Of a stretch of DNA of 64,000 bases, positions 46,206 to 55,908 are shown one piece after another (the first letter of the stretch is position 1; every line of letters begins with the position of its first letter). A model generated the notes under the pieces. The model made no database searches, was not told the DNA's origin, and saw only the letters and a program-made list of their open reading frames with translations. The DNA comes from Prevotella aff. ruminicola Tc2-24 (GTDB lineage: Bacteria > Bacteroidota > Bacteroidia > Bacteroidales > Bacteroidaceae): the NCBI RefSeq assembly GCF_900110895.1, contig NZ_FOIQ01000005.1:62001-126000 (forward strand). Direction: 5' to 3'. Position numbers and translations under genes: made by a program.

Positions 46206-46213
46206 TAACTTTG
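46206..46213 (+). promoter_or_regulatory. pepP promoter -7 element
   Basis: TAACTTTG matches TAnnTTTG and is 36 bp before the start at 46250. Confidence 0.6.
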
Positions 46214-46249
46214 CCGGGATTTTCACGAGAAATAACAAAAACTTGACAC

Positions 46250-47662
46250 ATGTTTAATCAAGAGACTTATATCAGACGCCGCTCTGAGTTGAAAAGACTG
46301 GTGGGGAACGGCATCGTGATCCTGTTTGGCAACAATGAGGCTCCTGCCAACTATCCGGCCAACAGTTTTGCCCCGATGCGTCAGGACTCTTCGTTCTTGT
46401 ATTATTTCGGACAGCATCGCGACGGTCTGGTAGGTGTCATTGACATCGATCAGGATACAGAGATGCTTTTCGGCGACGACATCGATGTTGAGGACATTGT
46501 GTGGATGGGATACACTCCGTCTGTGGCCGACCTTGCTGCAGAAGTGGGCATCACCAAGACCGCTCCTATGAAAGAACTGACCACATATGTCCAACGACAG
46601 ACTGCTAGCGGCAAGACCGTCCACTTTCTCCCGCCCTATCGTTTCGACACGAAGATCCAGATTATGGACCTGCTGGGTGTCCATCCCAGTCAGCAGAAGG
46701 AAAGTGCGTCACTGACTCTGATCAAAGCTGTTGTCAAGATGCGTGCCACGAAAGAGCCACAGGAGATTGAGGCTATCGAGCGTGCCTGCGAAGTGGGCTA
46801 TGCCATGCACACCACGGCCCAACTACTCATCAGACCAGGTGTCACAGAGCGATTCATCGGTGGTCAGGTCGACGGTATCGCCCGTAGTCTGGCCCAGGGC
46901 GTCAGTTTTGCGACCATCTTCACTCAGCATGGAGAGATTATGCACGGCTGTCCCTCTGATGCTCGTCTGGAGGCTGGTCGTCTGGCGCTATGCGACGCAG
47001 GCTGCGAACTCGACGACTATTGTTCTGACAACACTCGCACGATGCCCGTCACAGGTAAGTTCGACCAGCGCCAGTTGGAGATATATTCTATCGTCGAGGC
47101 CTGTCACGACTATGTGTTGGAGGTCGCTAAGCCTGGCGTGAAATATGCAGACGTACATTTTGCAGTCTGCCGACTGATGACCAATCGTCTCAAGGAACTC
47201 GGTCTGATGAAGGGCGATACAGAGGAGGCTGTCCGCGCTGGAGCCCATGCCATGTTCCTGCCTCACGGTCTCGGACATATGATGGGCATGGATGTTCACG
47301 ACATGGAAGGTCTCGGCCAGATTTACGTAGGTTTCGACGAGGAGACCCGCCCGAATCTGGAACAGTTTGGTACGAACTGTCTGCGCATGGGGCGCCGATT
47401 GGAGGAGGGCTTTGTTGTAACAGACGAGCCTGGCATCTATTTCATCCCTGCCCTCATCGATGATTGGAAAGCAAGCGGACACTGTAAGGACTTCCTTAAC
47501 TTTGACAAGTTGGAGACCTATAAGGATTTCGGTGGCATCCGCATCGAAGATGATATCCTGATTACTGCCGATGGCTGCCGCTTCCTCGGCAAGAGCCGTA
47601 TCCCTTATCATCCGAAGGAACTAGAAGCATTCATGGAAAATAACAACCAAACAATACATTAA
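46250..47662 (+). CDS. pepP: Xaa-Pro aminopeptidase (M24B)
   Basis: This 470-aa protein removes an N-terminal residue preceding proline. It has an N-terminal creatinase/AMP_N domain and a C-terminal pita-bread domain. The two-metal ligands are visible: the two Asp in LCDAGCELDDYCSDNTR, His in LPHGLGHMMGMDVHD, Glu in VTDEPGIYF and the last Glu in GGIRIEDDILI. There is no signal peptide, so it is cytoplasmic. It is followed 6 bp later by a cysteine aminopeptidase gene, giving a peptide-degrading operon. Confidence 0.95.
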   Translation: MFNQETYIRRRSELKRLVGNGIVILFGNNEAPANYPANSFAPMRQDSSFLYYFGQHRDGLVGVIDIDQDTEMLFGDDIDVEDIVWMGYTPSVADLAAEVGITKTAPMKELTTYVQRQTASGKTVHFLPPYRFDTKIQIMDLLGVHPSQQKESASLTLIKAVVKMRATKEPQEIEAIERACEVGYAMHTTAQLLIRPGVTERFIGGQVDGIARSLAQGVSFATIFTQHGEIMHGCPSDARLEAGRLALCDAGCELDDYCSDNTRTMPVTGKFDQRQLEIYSIVEACHDYVLEVAKPGVKYADVHFAVCRLMTNRLKELGLMKGDTEEAVRAGAHAMFLPHGLGHMMGMDVHDMEGLGQIYVGFDEETRPNLEQFGTNCLRMGRRLEEGFVVTDEPGIYFIPALIDDWKASGHCKDFLNFDKLETYKDFGGIRIEDDILITADGCRFLGKSRIPYHPKELEAFMENNNQTIH

Positions 47663-47668
47663 AATTTT

Positions 47669-48877
47669 ATGAAGAAGATTTTCACTCTTGCACTCATGGC
47701 CATGATGGTCCTCAGTGCATCGGCTGCCAAGAAAAAGACACCAGCCAAAGACGCCAATAAACCGGTGTTTACAACTATCAAGGAGAACCCGATTACCAGT
47801 ATCAAGGACCAGAATCGTTCAGGTACTTGCTGGAACTATTCTACCCTCTCATACTTCGAGTCTGAGATTCTGAAGGCTACAGGTAAAACCTACGATCTCT
47901 GTGAAAGTTTCGTTGCCAACAAAACCTATCTGGACCGTGCCATCCAAGTGGTTCGCTATCATGGCGACTGCCAGTTCGCTCAGGGCGGAAGTGCAGAAGA
48001 CGTACTCGCCACAATGAAGACTTATGGTATCGTTCCAGAGGGAACCATGCCTTTCCCTGGCTCACTGTATGGCGACTCGCTGAATAACTTCAATGAGTTC
48101 TTCGGGGTGCTGGAGCCTTACGTTGCCGCTATCGCCAAGAGCGATGCCAAGAAAATCAGTAACGCATGGAAGAACGGTATGCAGGGCATCCTCGATGCCT
48201 ACCTCGGCAAGTGCCCTGAGACATTCACCTATGAGGGCAAGGAATACACGCCAAAGAGCTTCATGGCTTCACTGGGCATCAATCTCGACGACTACGTCAG
48301 CATCACCAGCTATACCCACCATCCCTTCTACACTACTTTTGCAGTAGAGGTACAGGACAACTGGCGCTTCCCGCAGAGCTACAACGTGCCTATGGACGAG
48401 ATGATGCAGATTATCGACAACGCTGTAAACGAGGGTTACACCGTAGCATGGGGCGGCGATGTTTCTGAAGATGGTTTCACCCGTAAGGGTCTGGCTTACG
48501 CCGTTGACAGCAAAAAAACCCAGCAGAGTCTTCAGGGCAGCGACATGGCCAAGTGGCTGAAGATGACCGCTACCAAAAAGCGCGACATCATCGACTCACT
48601 GGGATGCAAAGTTCCTGAGATTGTTGCCACACAGGAGTTACGTCAGGAGCGTTTCGACAATTGGGAACTGACTGATGACCACGGCATGCTGATCTATGGC
48701 ATCGCTAAGGATCAGAATGGTAAGGAGTATTACATGGTAAAGAACTCATGGGGTGAGACTGGCGATTACAAAGGAACCTGGTACATGACCAAGACCTTTA
48801 TTGCTGCCAACACGATGGACTTCCTCATCAACAAGAACGCCATCCCCGCCGACATCCGTAAGAAGCTCGGAATCTAG
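47669..48877 (+). CDS. Secreted C1B cysteine aminopeptidase (bleomycin hydrolase type)
   Basis: This 402-aa papain-fold peptidase has a signal peptide (FTLALMAMMVLSASA), so it is exported, unlike classical PepC. The catalytic Cys is in QNRSGTCWNYSTLSYF, the His in DDHGMLIYGI and the Asn in KNSWGETGDY. It cleaves N-terminal residues from peptides. It shares a transcript with the pepP-like gene; a strong terminator follows at 48899-48938. Confidence 0.92.
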   Translation: MKKIFTLALMAMMVLSASAAKKKTPAKDANKPVFTTIKENPITSIKDQNRSGTCWNYSTLSYFESEILKATGKTYDLCESFVANKTYLDRAIQVVRYHGDCQFAQGGSAEDVLATMKTYGIVPEGTMPFPGSLYGDSLNNFNEFFGVLEPYVAAIAKSDAKKISNAWKNGMQGILDAYLGKCPETFTYEGKEYTPKSFMASLGINLDDYVSITSYTHHPFYTTFAVEVQDNWRFPQSYNVPMDEMMQIIDNAVNEGYTVAWGGDVSEDGFTRKGLAYAVDSKKTQQSLQGSDMAKWLKMTATKKRDIIDSLGCKVPEIVATQELRQERFDNWELTDDHGMLIYGIAKDQNGKEYYMVKNSWGETGDYKGTWYMTKTFIAANTMDFLINKNAIPADIRKKLGI

Positions 48878-48898
48878 GATTTCATAAATTAAGTAAAA

Positions 48899-48938
48899 AA
48901 GGGCATAATCTGTTAAATTTTAAGCAGATTATGCCCTT
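48899..48938 (+). terminator. Terminator after the pepP operon
   Basis: The 14-bp perfect stem AAGGGCATAATCTG/CAGATTATGCCCTT with a 12-nt loop is followed by AATTCATTTTTTATT. This is a strong Rho-independent candidate. Confidence 0.85.
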
Positions 48939-48955
48939 AATTCATTTTTTATTAT

Positions 48956-48963
48956 TACCTTTG
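48956..48963 (+). promoter_or_regulatory. recJ promoter -7 element
   Basis: TACCTTTG, 91 bp before the recJ start; no clear -33 box. It drives recJ and recQ. Confidence 0.5.
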
Positions 48964-49054
48964 AGCGCTATATTGCCTTAATAGGCCTTTTTCAGATATA
49001 AGGGAACGGTAATCATAGCCACTGAAGCGATAAGAATAAAAAATAAATATATTA

Positions 49055-50782
49055 ATGCATTTCAAATGGAATTACGAACCACCTACACCAGAACGACAAA
49101 CGGCAGCTAAGGAGCTAGGAGAGAAGATTGGGATGAGCCCAATCCTCGCCGACCTACTCATTCAGCGAGGCATCAAAACGGAGAGTGCCGCCAAGCGGTT
49201 CTTCCGTCCGATGCTAAACGAGTTGATAGACCCGTTCCTGATGAACGATATGGACGTGGCGGTTGACAGACTGAATGACGCTATGGGGCGCAAGGAGCGT
49301 ATCATGGTGTATGGCGACTACGATGTTGACGGATGTACGGCGGTAGCTTTGGTGTACAAGTTCCTGCAGCAGTTCTATTCTAATATTGAATACTATATTC
49401 CCGATCGCTACGAAGAGGGTTATGGTATCAGTATCAAAGCCTTGGACTATGCCGCAGAAAAGAATGTGAAACTGATTATTGTGCTCGACTGTGGCATCAA
49501 GGCCATAGAAGAGATTGCTTATGCGAAGGGCTTGGGTATCGATTTCATTATCTGCGACCATCATGTGCCAGATGAGGAGCTTCCACCAGCCATCGCTATT
49601 CTGAACCCAAAACGGGAAGACTCTACCTACCCCTTCAAGCACCTCTGTGGTTGTGGCGTAGGATTTAAGTTCATGCAGGCGTTTGCGAAGAATAATGGTA
49701 TTCCGTTCTCTCGCTTGATTCCCCTACTCGACCTGTGCGCGGTAAGCATCGCTGCCGATATCGTGCCTATCATGGGAGAAAACCGTATCCTTGCCTTCCA
49801 TGGACTGAAACAACTGAACCAGAGTCCATCGGTAGGTCTGAAGTCTATTATTGAGATCTGCGGTCTGACAGGTCGTGAGATTACGATGAGCGATATCGGT
49901 TTCAAGATTGGGCCTCGTATCAATGCCTCCGGACGTATGCAGAATGGCACAGAAGCTGTAGACTTGCTCGTGGAGCGTGACCTTGAGAAGGCGCTGGCTG
50001 AAGCCAACCGCATCAACGAGTATAACGAGCAGCGAAAGGATGTTGATAAACAAATGACGGAAGAGGCCAATCAGATCGTTGAGAAATTGGAGAACCAAAA
50101 ACACCATGCCAGTATCGTACTCTATGACGAGAACTGGAAGAAAGGTGTGATTGGTATCGTAGCCTCTCGACTGACAGAACTTTACTATCGGCCAACGGTT
50201 GTACTGACTAACAGCAACGGAATAGCTACAGGGTCTGCACGGAGTGTTGCGGGATATGATGTCTACGATGCGATCAAGAGTTGTCGTGATCTGCTGGAGA
50301 ATTTCGGTGGTCACACATACGCTGTGGGGCTTTCGTTGAAGATTGAGAATATTCCGGAGTTCCGCCGCCGTTTTCAGAAATATGTCAACGAGCATATCCA
50401 ACCAGAACAGACGGAGGCGACACTCGATATCAATGCGGTCATCGACTTCAAGGATGTCACGAAGAAGTTGCACAACGACCTGAAGAAGTTCGCTCCTCAC
50501 GGACCTGATAACCCCAAGCCGCTATTCTGTACACGCAACGTGTACGACTACGGCACCTCCAAGGTGGTGGGACGCCAACAGGAGCATATCAAACTGGAGC
50601 TTGTTGACTCGAAGTCAAGCAACGTGCTCAATGGTATCGCCTTCGGACAGAGCGAATCTGCAAGATATATCAAGTCGAAGCGCTCGTTTGATATCGTATA
50701 CACGATTGAGGACAATATCTACAAGCGTAGTGAGGTACAGTTGCAGATTGAAGACATCCAGCCCTCAGCAATTGAAAATTGA
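49055..50782 (+). CDS. recJ: Single-stranded-DNA-specific exonuclease RecJ
   Basis: This 575-aa DHH-family 5'-3' exonuclease serves in recombination and mismatch repair. Motif I is VYGDYDVDGCTA, motif II IVLDCGIKA and motif III the DHH (ICDHHVPD). The DHHA1 part has GGHTYAVGLSL. A C-terminal OB fold follows. Its last codons and stop (50771-50782) lie inside an inverted-repeat element shared with the start of recQ. Confidence 0.95.
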   Translation: MHFKWNYEPPTPERQTAAKELGEKIGMSPILADLLIQRGIKTESAAKRFFRPMLNELIDPFLMNDMDVAVDRLNDAMGRKERIMVYGDYDVDGCTAVALVYKFLQQFYSNIEYYIPDRYEEGYGISIKALDYAAEKNVKLIIVLDCGIKAIEEIAYAKGLGIDFIICDHHVPDEELPPAIAILNPKREDSTYPFKHLCGCGVGFKFMQAFAKNNGIPFSRLIPLLDLCAVSIAADIVPIMGENRILAFHGLKQLNQSPSVGLKSIIEICGLTGREITMSDIGFKIGPRINASGRMQNGTEAVDLLVERDLEKALAEANRINEYNEQRKDVDKQMTEEANQIVEKLENQKHHASIVLYDENWKKGVIGIVASRLTELYYRPTVVLTNSNGIATGSARSVAGYDVYDAIKSCRDLLENFGGHTYAVGLSLKIENIPEFRRRFQKYVNEHIQPEQTEATLDINAVIDFKDVTKKLHNDLKKFAPHGPDNPKPLFCTRNVYDYGTSKVVGRQQEHIKLELVDSKSSNVLNGIAFGQSESARYIKSKRSFDIVYTIEDNIYKRSEVQLQIEDIQPSAIEN

Positions 50783-50906
50783 GAATTGAGAGTTGAGAAT
50801 TATGAATAGTTCTAAAGATTCTATCGATGGCGAAAAGGATGGTGGAGAAATGTCTACCCCAGAAAGTAATCATGACTCTCCATTCTCAACTCTCTATTCT
50901 CAACTC
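50771..50906. repeat. MITE-like inverted repeat at the recJ-recQ junction
   Basis: The left arm at 50781-50800 and the inverted right arm at 50882-50901 match at 19 of 20 positions. The unit is ATTGAGAATTGAGAGTT-like and partly repeats again at both sides. The element spans the end of recJ and codes for the start of recQ. I recognise no named family. Confidence 0.7.
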
Positions 50907-52811
50907 TTAAAAAAGTATTGGGGATACGATGATTTCCGTGGCATCCAACGTGAGATCATTGAGTCCATAGGTAGCGGCCAAGATACACTGGGACTGATGC
51001 CGACAGGAGGCGGTAAAAGCATCACGTTCCAGGTACCTGCGTTAGCAAAAGCGGGGACATGTATTGTCATCACACCGCTGATAGCCCTGATGAAAGATCA
51101 GGTGGAGAACCTTAGAAAGAGAGGAATACGGGCGGCCGCTATCTACTCTGGGCTCACCCGTGAGGAGATTATCATCATTCTTGAGAACTGCATCTTCGGT
51201 GACATCAAGATTCTCTATGTATCACCAGAACGCCTCTCTTCCGACCTCTTCCGTACAAAGCTCCGACATATGCGTGTCAGCTTCATTACTGTTGACGAGG
51301 CTCATTGTATCTCACAATGGGGATACGACTTCCGTCCTTCATACCTGCAGATTGCCGATATCCGTAAACAGTTGCCTGGTATTCCTGTCCTCGCACTGAC
51401 AGCTACCGCCACTCCAACCGTTGTACAGGACATTCAGGAAAAGCTATCCATTCACCCTGAAAATTCCAAAGAATCCGGCTTTGCGGTCTTCCGAATGAGC
51501 TTCGAGCGCAAGAATCTCGCCTATGTGGTAAGACAGACAACCGACAAACGCGAACAACTAATCCACATTCTGAATAGCATAAATGGTTCTGCCATTGTAT
51601 ATGCCCGTAGCCGGAGGCGTACCAAGGAATATGCAGACCTTCTGTGTGAGGCAGGGATCTCCGCCACATTCTACCATGCAGGACTTGATTCGACTGTAAA
51701 AGACGAACGCCAGAAAGGATGGCAACGGGATGAAGTGCGGGTCATGGTGGCAACCAATGCCTTCGGTATGGGTATTGACAAGCCAAATGTGAGAATTGTC
51801 ATCCATATCGACTGCCCCGACAGTATAGAGGCTTACTTTCAAGAGGCAGGAAGAGCAGGAAGAGACGGCAGAAAAGCTTATGCCGTTCTGCTCTATAACC
51901 ATGCCGATCGACGGAAACTGGAGAAGCGCATCACCGATACTTTTCCAGAGAAAGACTATATCAAAGAGGTTTATGAGCATCTGGCCTATTTCTACCAAAT
52001 TGGTGTAGGATCAGGTTACAACCACATCTTTGAGTTCAACATCGATAAGTTCTGCCATGCTTTCCGACATTTCCCGATTCAGGTTGATGCCGCCCTGAAG
52101 ATTCTGAACAGGGCTGGCTATATCGAATATACCGAGGAACAAGACAATCAGGCACGTGTGATGTTCACGATCGGGCGTAACGATTTATACCGATTAGAGA
52201 ACAACACCCCGAATGAGGAGAAGGTCATAACGGCCTTATTACGTAACTACGGCGGTCTCTTCACCGACTACAACTATATTGACGAGAGTTTTATCGCTAG
52301 TCAGACGGCTCTTCACCCGCATCAGGTTTACATGATCCTGAAAGCGTTAAGTCAACGACATATCCTCCATTTCATTCCCCAGAAGAAGACGCCATACATC
52401 CGCTACACTCAACGTCGTGAGGATAAAGAGAATATCCAACTCATGCCAGTAGTCTATGAGGAACGGAAAGAACAGTTCCGAAAGCGGATTCGTGCTGTGA
52501 TCGATTACGCAGAGAACGACCGTATCTGTCGTAGTCGGCAGTTATTACGCTATTTCGGAGAAAAGGATAGTCATGACTGCGGGCAGTGTGATGTCTGCCT
52601 AGAGCACCGTCCTGAAGGGATGGTGTCAGAAACCGGACTCATAACCGCCCAAAAAGCCATCCTGCAATTGCTCGTCGACAACGAGCCACATCCTATTACA
52701 GAGATACACGGCATCCAGTTGTCTACCGACGAACTGAATGCCGCGCTCAAATATCTTCTCAAAGAAGAGATCATCCGCATGGAAGACGGAATGATCTATC
52801 GTTGTTGTTAG
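50802..52811 (+). CDS. recQ: RecQ-family ATP-dependent DNA helicase
   Basis: This 669-aa 3'-5' helicase contains the Walker A motif MPTGGGKS, the DEAH box VDEAHCIS, QWGYDFRPSYL, the helicase C motif VATNAFGMGIDKP with QEAGRAGRDG, and RQC zinc ligands (DCGQCDVC). The HRDC domain appears to be missing. Only ATG 50802 (or TTG 50793) is available as a start; the first about 30 residues are encoded by the inverted repeat, and the true family start (LLKKYWGYDDFRGIQ) follows. It lies 19 bp after recJ, so the two are cotranscribed. Confidence 0.93.
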   Translation: MNSSKDSIDGEKDGGEMSTPESNHDSPFSTLYSQLLKKYWGYDDFRGIQREIIESIGSGQDTLGLMPTGGGKSITFQVPALAKAGTCIVITPLIALMKDQVENLRKRGIRAAAIYSGLTREEIIIILENCIFGDIKILYVSPERLSSDLFRTKLRHMRVSFITVDEAHCISQWGYDFRPSYLQIADIRKQLPGIPVLALTATATPTVVQDIQEKLSIHPENSKESGFAVFRMSFERKNLAYVVRQTTDKREQLIHILNSINGSAIVYARSRRRTKEYADLLCEAGISATFYHAGLDSTVKDERQKGWQRDEVRVMVATNAFGMGIDKPNVRIVIHIDCPDSIEAYFQEAGRAGRDGRKAYAVLLYNHADRRKLEKRITDTFPEKDYIKEVYEHLAYFYQIGVGSGYNHIFEFNIDKFCHAFRHFPIQVDAALKILNRAGYIEYTEEQDNQARVMFTIGRNDLYRLENNTPNEEKVITALLRNYGGLFTDYNYIDESFIASQTALHPHQVYMILKALSQRHILHFIPQKKTPYIRYTQRREDKENIQLMPVVYEERKEQFRKRIRAVIDYAENDRICRSRQLLRYFGEKDSHDCGQCDVCLEHRPEGMVSETGLITAQKAILQLLVDNEPHPITEIHGIQLSTDELNAALKYLLKEEIIRMEDGMIYRCC

Positions 52812-52815
52812 CCTT

Positions 52816-54267
52816 CTAAAAATCTATCTTCAACTGTAAGTTATCCTCCTCATCGTGCTCATGACAGTAGCTACTACCGTCAAAGCAATGCGTACAAACA
52901 CTGCACTTCGGCATACCGATAGATTTAATCAAGGACTCCAGCTTAGCGAACTTCAACGTTGTCAATCCCAGTCGCTTAGCAATCTCGTCAACCATCCGTT
53001 TGTACTCTGGCGAGTCGGTGGTAGCATACTTCTCGAGATTCTTTTTGTCATCACCCTCGAAATCTCGTATAATACGACGTGTAATCAATTCCAGATCACT
53101 CTTCGATGAGGTGAAGCCAATAAACGGACAACCATAGACCAGCGGCGGACAGGAGATACGACAATGCACCTCTTTTGCTCCATATTCAAAGAAGGTCTTT
53201 ACATTATCCCTTAATTGGGTACCACGCACAATTGAATCATCACAGAAAACCACGCGCTTATCCTTTAATAAAGCTGAGTTAGGAATCAGCTTCATCTTCG
53301 CCACGAGATCACGACGGGTCTGATTGCCAGGTGTGAAGGAACGGGGCCATGTCGGTGTATATTTCAGCACCGCACGCTGATAGGGAACACCCTTGCCCTC
53401 AGCATACCCCAGCGCCATACCGACACCAGAATCGGGAACGCCACATACACAGTCAACATCTGTTTCGTCGTGCTCACCCATCATTTTTCCATTCGCCTCA
53501 CGCACAGCCTCTACATTGATTCCATTATAATCCGAAGCAGGGAACCCGTAGTACACCCAGAGGAACGAGCAAATCTGCTCCCGTTTGAATGGTTCCTGCA
53601 GCACCTCAAGTTTATCTGCCTGAAGATACACAATCTCACCAGGTCCCAAGTCCCTCACACGACGATAGTCGAGATTCGGGAAACTGGTGGTCTCACTGCT
53701 CACTGCATATGCGCCATCTTTCTTACCGATGACTATCGGCGTACGTCCCAAGAAATCACGAGCAGCAATAATACCTTTCTCTGTGAGGATCAGCATCGAG
53801 CATGAGCCTTCAATCTTCTTATATACCAGATTGATACCCTCCACGAAGGTACGTCCCATATTGATGAGCAAAGCCACCAGCTCCGTCTGGTTGATATTGT
53901 TGGCTGAGAGCTCACTGAAATGCATACGACGCTCCAACAATTCCTCTGCTATCTCATGCAGATTGTTGATCTTTGCCACCGTCACCACGGCATAGCGCCC
54001 CAAGTGTGAATTAATGATGATCGGTTGTGGATCGGTATCACTGATAACACCGATGCCCTGATTGCCAGAGAACGACTCCAGTTCATCCTCAAACTTTGAA
54101 CGGAAATAGTCGCGCTCCAGATTATGGATCTTTCTACTAAAGCCTTTCTCCTGATCAAACGTTACCAATCCGGCACGTTTGGTTCCCAAGTGCGAATTAT
54201 AATCCGTACCATAGAAAAGATCATTCACACAATCCCTGACGGCGATGGTTCCAAAGAATCCTCCCAT
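52816..54267 (-). CDS. PurF-like amidophosphoribosyltransferase paralogue lacking the catalytic Cys
   Basis: This 483-aa protein has the fold of glutamine PRPP amidotransferase. The glutaminase half (residues about 1-230) has AARDFLGRTPIV and ISDTDPQP, and the PRT half has the PRPP loop VVFCDDSIVRGTQ. The N-terminus reads MGGFFG instead of MCGxxG, so the Cys nucleophile is absent. A CSVCTHCFDGSSYCHEH tail is present, possibly a metal site. Such paralogues occur in Bacteroidota beside a genuine PurF. It may use ammonia or have a regulatory role. It is convergent with recQ, 4 bp apart. Confidence 0.85.
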   Translation of the reverse strand: MGGFFGTIAVRDCVNDLFYGTDYNSHLGTKRAGLVTFDQEKGFSRKIHNLERDYFRSKFEDELESFSGNQGIGVISDTDPQPIIINSHLGRYAVVTVAKINNLHEIAEELLERRMHFSELSANNINQTELVALLINMGRTFVEGINLVYKKIEGSCSMLILTEKGIIAARDFLGRTPIVIGKKDGAYAVSSETTSFPNLDYRRVRDLGPGEIVYLQADKLEVLQEPFKREQICSFLWVYYGFPASDYNGINVEAVREANGKMMGEHDETDVDCVCGVPDSGVGMALGYAEGKGVPYQRAVLKYTPTWPRSFTPGNQTRRDLVAKMKLIPNSALLKDKRVVFCDDSIVRGTQLRDNVKTFFEYGAKEVHCRISCPPLVYGCPFIGFTSSKSDLELITRRIIRDFEGDDKKNLEKYATTDSPEYKRMVDEIAKRLGLTTLKFAKLESLIKSIGMPKCSVCTHCFDGSSYCHEHDEEDNLQLKIDF

Positions 54268-54334
54268 AATTTATACCATTTGCTTTTTGCTAACGGCCAA
54301 CGACTGATAATAACAGCCTAAGCCTCTTATTTAC

Positions 54335-54799
54335 TTAATTAAAATAATACAGGAACGAAGCAATACCCTCCAAAGCGGGCTTACGCTGTCCCTCAATCTC
54401 GATTCTGAATTCGATCTCCGCCTTACAGATTCCACGCAGGTTCTGTATATTGTGTAACTTCGTTACCAGACGGACGCGTGAGCCCGTGATTACAGGCTGC
54501 CCAAAGCGCATCTTGTCCATACCATAGTTCACCAGCATCTTGATATTGTTCACTTCAATAATCTGATCCCACATGTATGGCAATAGCGACAGTGTCAGAT
54601 AACCATGGGCTATTGTGCTTTGATACTGACTCTCTTTCTTGGCACGCTCCACATCCACATGGATCCACTGATGATCAAGTGTAGCGTCGGCAAACATATT
54701 GATACGCTCCTGATCTACCTGCAGCCAATCAGAAGCACCGAGCTCCTCACCCAGATGAGCAGCAAACTCATCATACGAATTGATTACTAATTTTCCCAT
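54335..54799 (-). CDS. MaoC-like (R)-enoyl-CoA hydratase / dehydratase
   Basis: This 154-aa hot-dog protein has the MaoC catalytic set: Asp and His in FADATLDHQWIHVD, and AHGYLTLSLLPYMW. Homologues hydrate or dehydrate acyl-CoA or acyl-ACP. The gene lies after ilvC behind a strong hairpin (54819-54845), so it may be transcribed separately. The neighbouring acyl-ACP thioesterase suggests a shared fatty-acyl context, as inference. Confidence 0.85.
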   Translation of the reverse strand: MGKLVINSYDEFAAHLGEELGASDWLQVDQERINMFADATLDHQWIHVDVERAKKESQYQSTIAHGYLTLSLLPYMWDQIIEVNNIKMLVNYGMDKMRFGQPVITGSRVRLVTKLHNIQNLRGICKAEIEFRIEIEGQRKPALEGIASFLYYFN

Positions 54800-54818
54800 T
54801 ATGATTGAATATAATAAA

Positions 54819-54845
54819 ACACGGGGGCGTCGTACGTCCCCGTGT
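54819..54845 (-). terminator. Terminator after ilvC
   Basis: This 12-bp nearly perfect stem (ACACGGGG...CCCCGTGT) is followed on the minus strand by TTTTATTATATTC. It should end the ilv transcript and separate MaoC. Confidence 0.8.
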
Positions 54846-54858
54846 CTATTCTTATTAA

Positions 54859-55908
54859 TTATACATCCTGATTCTCTGGACGAAGCTTGCGCACGGTCTC
54901 ACCAGCACGCCACATCTCCTGATTACGCATCGCCTCCAATTCCTTCTCCAGACCAGCACGATAGTCGGGCTTAGAGTTAGAGTCGATAGAGATCTGAGCC
55001 TCATTACCGGTCTTCACGGAGTAGTACAACCACTCCATAACAGGCTTGATGGCATCATGGAAACGGGGAGCCCAATCGAGCGCACCACGCTGAGCCGTGG
55101 TAGAGCAATTGGCATACATCCAGTCCATACCCTTCTCACCGAAAAGCGGGCCAAGGCTCTGAGTCAGTTCCTCGACAGTCTCATTAAAGGCCTCAGATGG
55201 TGTGTGTCCGTTCTCACGAAGCACCTCATACTGAGCGAGCAGAAGACCCTGAATAGCACCCATCAAAGAACCACGCTCACCTGTCAGGTCACTGGTTGCC
55301 TCGCGCTGGAAGGTTGTCTCAAACATGTAACCAGCACCGATACCGATACCAAAGGCAAGAGTCTTGTCCTTTGCCTTACCGGAAGCATCCTGATAAACGG
55401 CATATGAACAGTTCAGGCCACGACCCTCACAGAACATTGTACGAAGAGATGTACCAGAGCCCTTAGGAGCCACCATGATCACGTCAACATCTGCAGGAGG
55501 AACCACACCCGTACGATCGCTCCAGTTAATAGCAAAGCCATGACTATAATAAAGAGTCTTGCCAGGCTTCAGATATTTCTTGATGGTTGGCCATACCTGA
55601 ATCTGACCAGCATCGGAGAGCAACATACAAAGGATAGTGCCCTTCTCGGCAGCCTCTTCAATAGAAAAGAGCGTCTCACCGGGAACCCAGCCATCGGCAA
55701 CAGCCTTGTCATAGGTCTTACCCTGACGCTGACCGACAATTACATTAAATCCATTGTCGCGCAGGTTACATGCCTGACCAGGCCCCTGGATGCCATAGCC
55801 GATCACAGCGATCACCTCATCCTTTAATACTTCACGTGCTTTCTCCAAAGGAAATTCCTTACTGGTGACAACAGTCTCGATAACGCCACCAAAATTCATT
55901 TCTGCCAT
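54859..55908 (-). CDS. ilvC: Ketol-acid reductoisomerase IlvC
   Basis: This 349-aa enzyme converts acetolactate or acetohydroxybutyrate to the dihydroxy acid using NAD(P)H and Mg2+ in valine, isoleucine and leucine synthesis. The dinucleotide fold shows GYGIQGPGQACNL and NVIVGQRQGK. The metal-binding Asp and Glu are in EATSDLTGERGSL. Length is typical of the class I Bacteroidota form. It has a leader of about 130 nt downstream of its own TAATTTTG element. Confidence 0.97.
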   Translation of the reverse strand: MAEMNFGGVIETVVTSKEFPLEKAREVLKDEVIAVIGYGIQGPGQACNLRDNGFNVIVGQRQGKTYDKAVADGWVPGETLFSIEEAAEKGTILCMLLSDAGQIQVWPTIKKYLKPGKTLYYSHGFAINWSDRTGVVPPADVDVIMVAPKGSGTSLRTMFCEGRGLNCSYAVYQDASGKAKDKTLAFGIGIGAGYMFETTFQREATSDLTGERGSLMGAIQGLLLAQYEVLRENGHTPSEAFNETVEELTQSLGPLFGEKGMDWMYANCSTTAQRGALDWAPRFHDAIKPVMEWLYYSVKTGNEAQISIDSNSKPDYRAGLEKELEAMRNQEMWRAGETVRKLRPENQDV

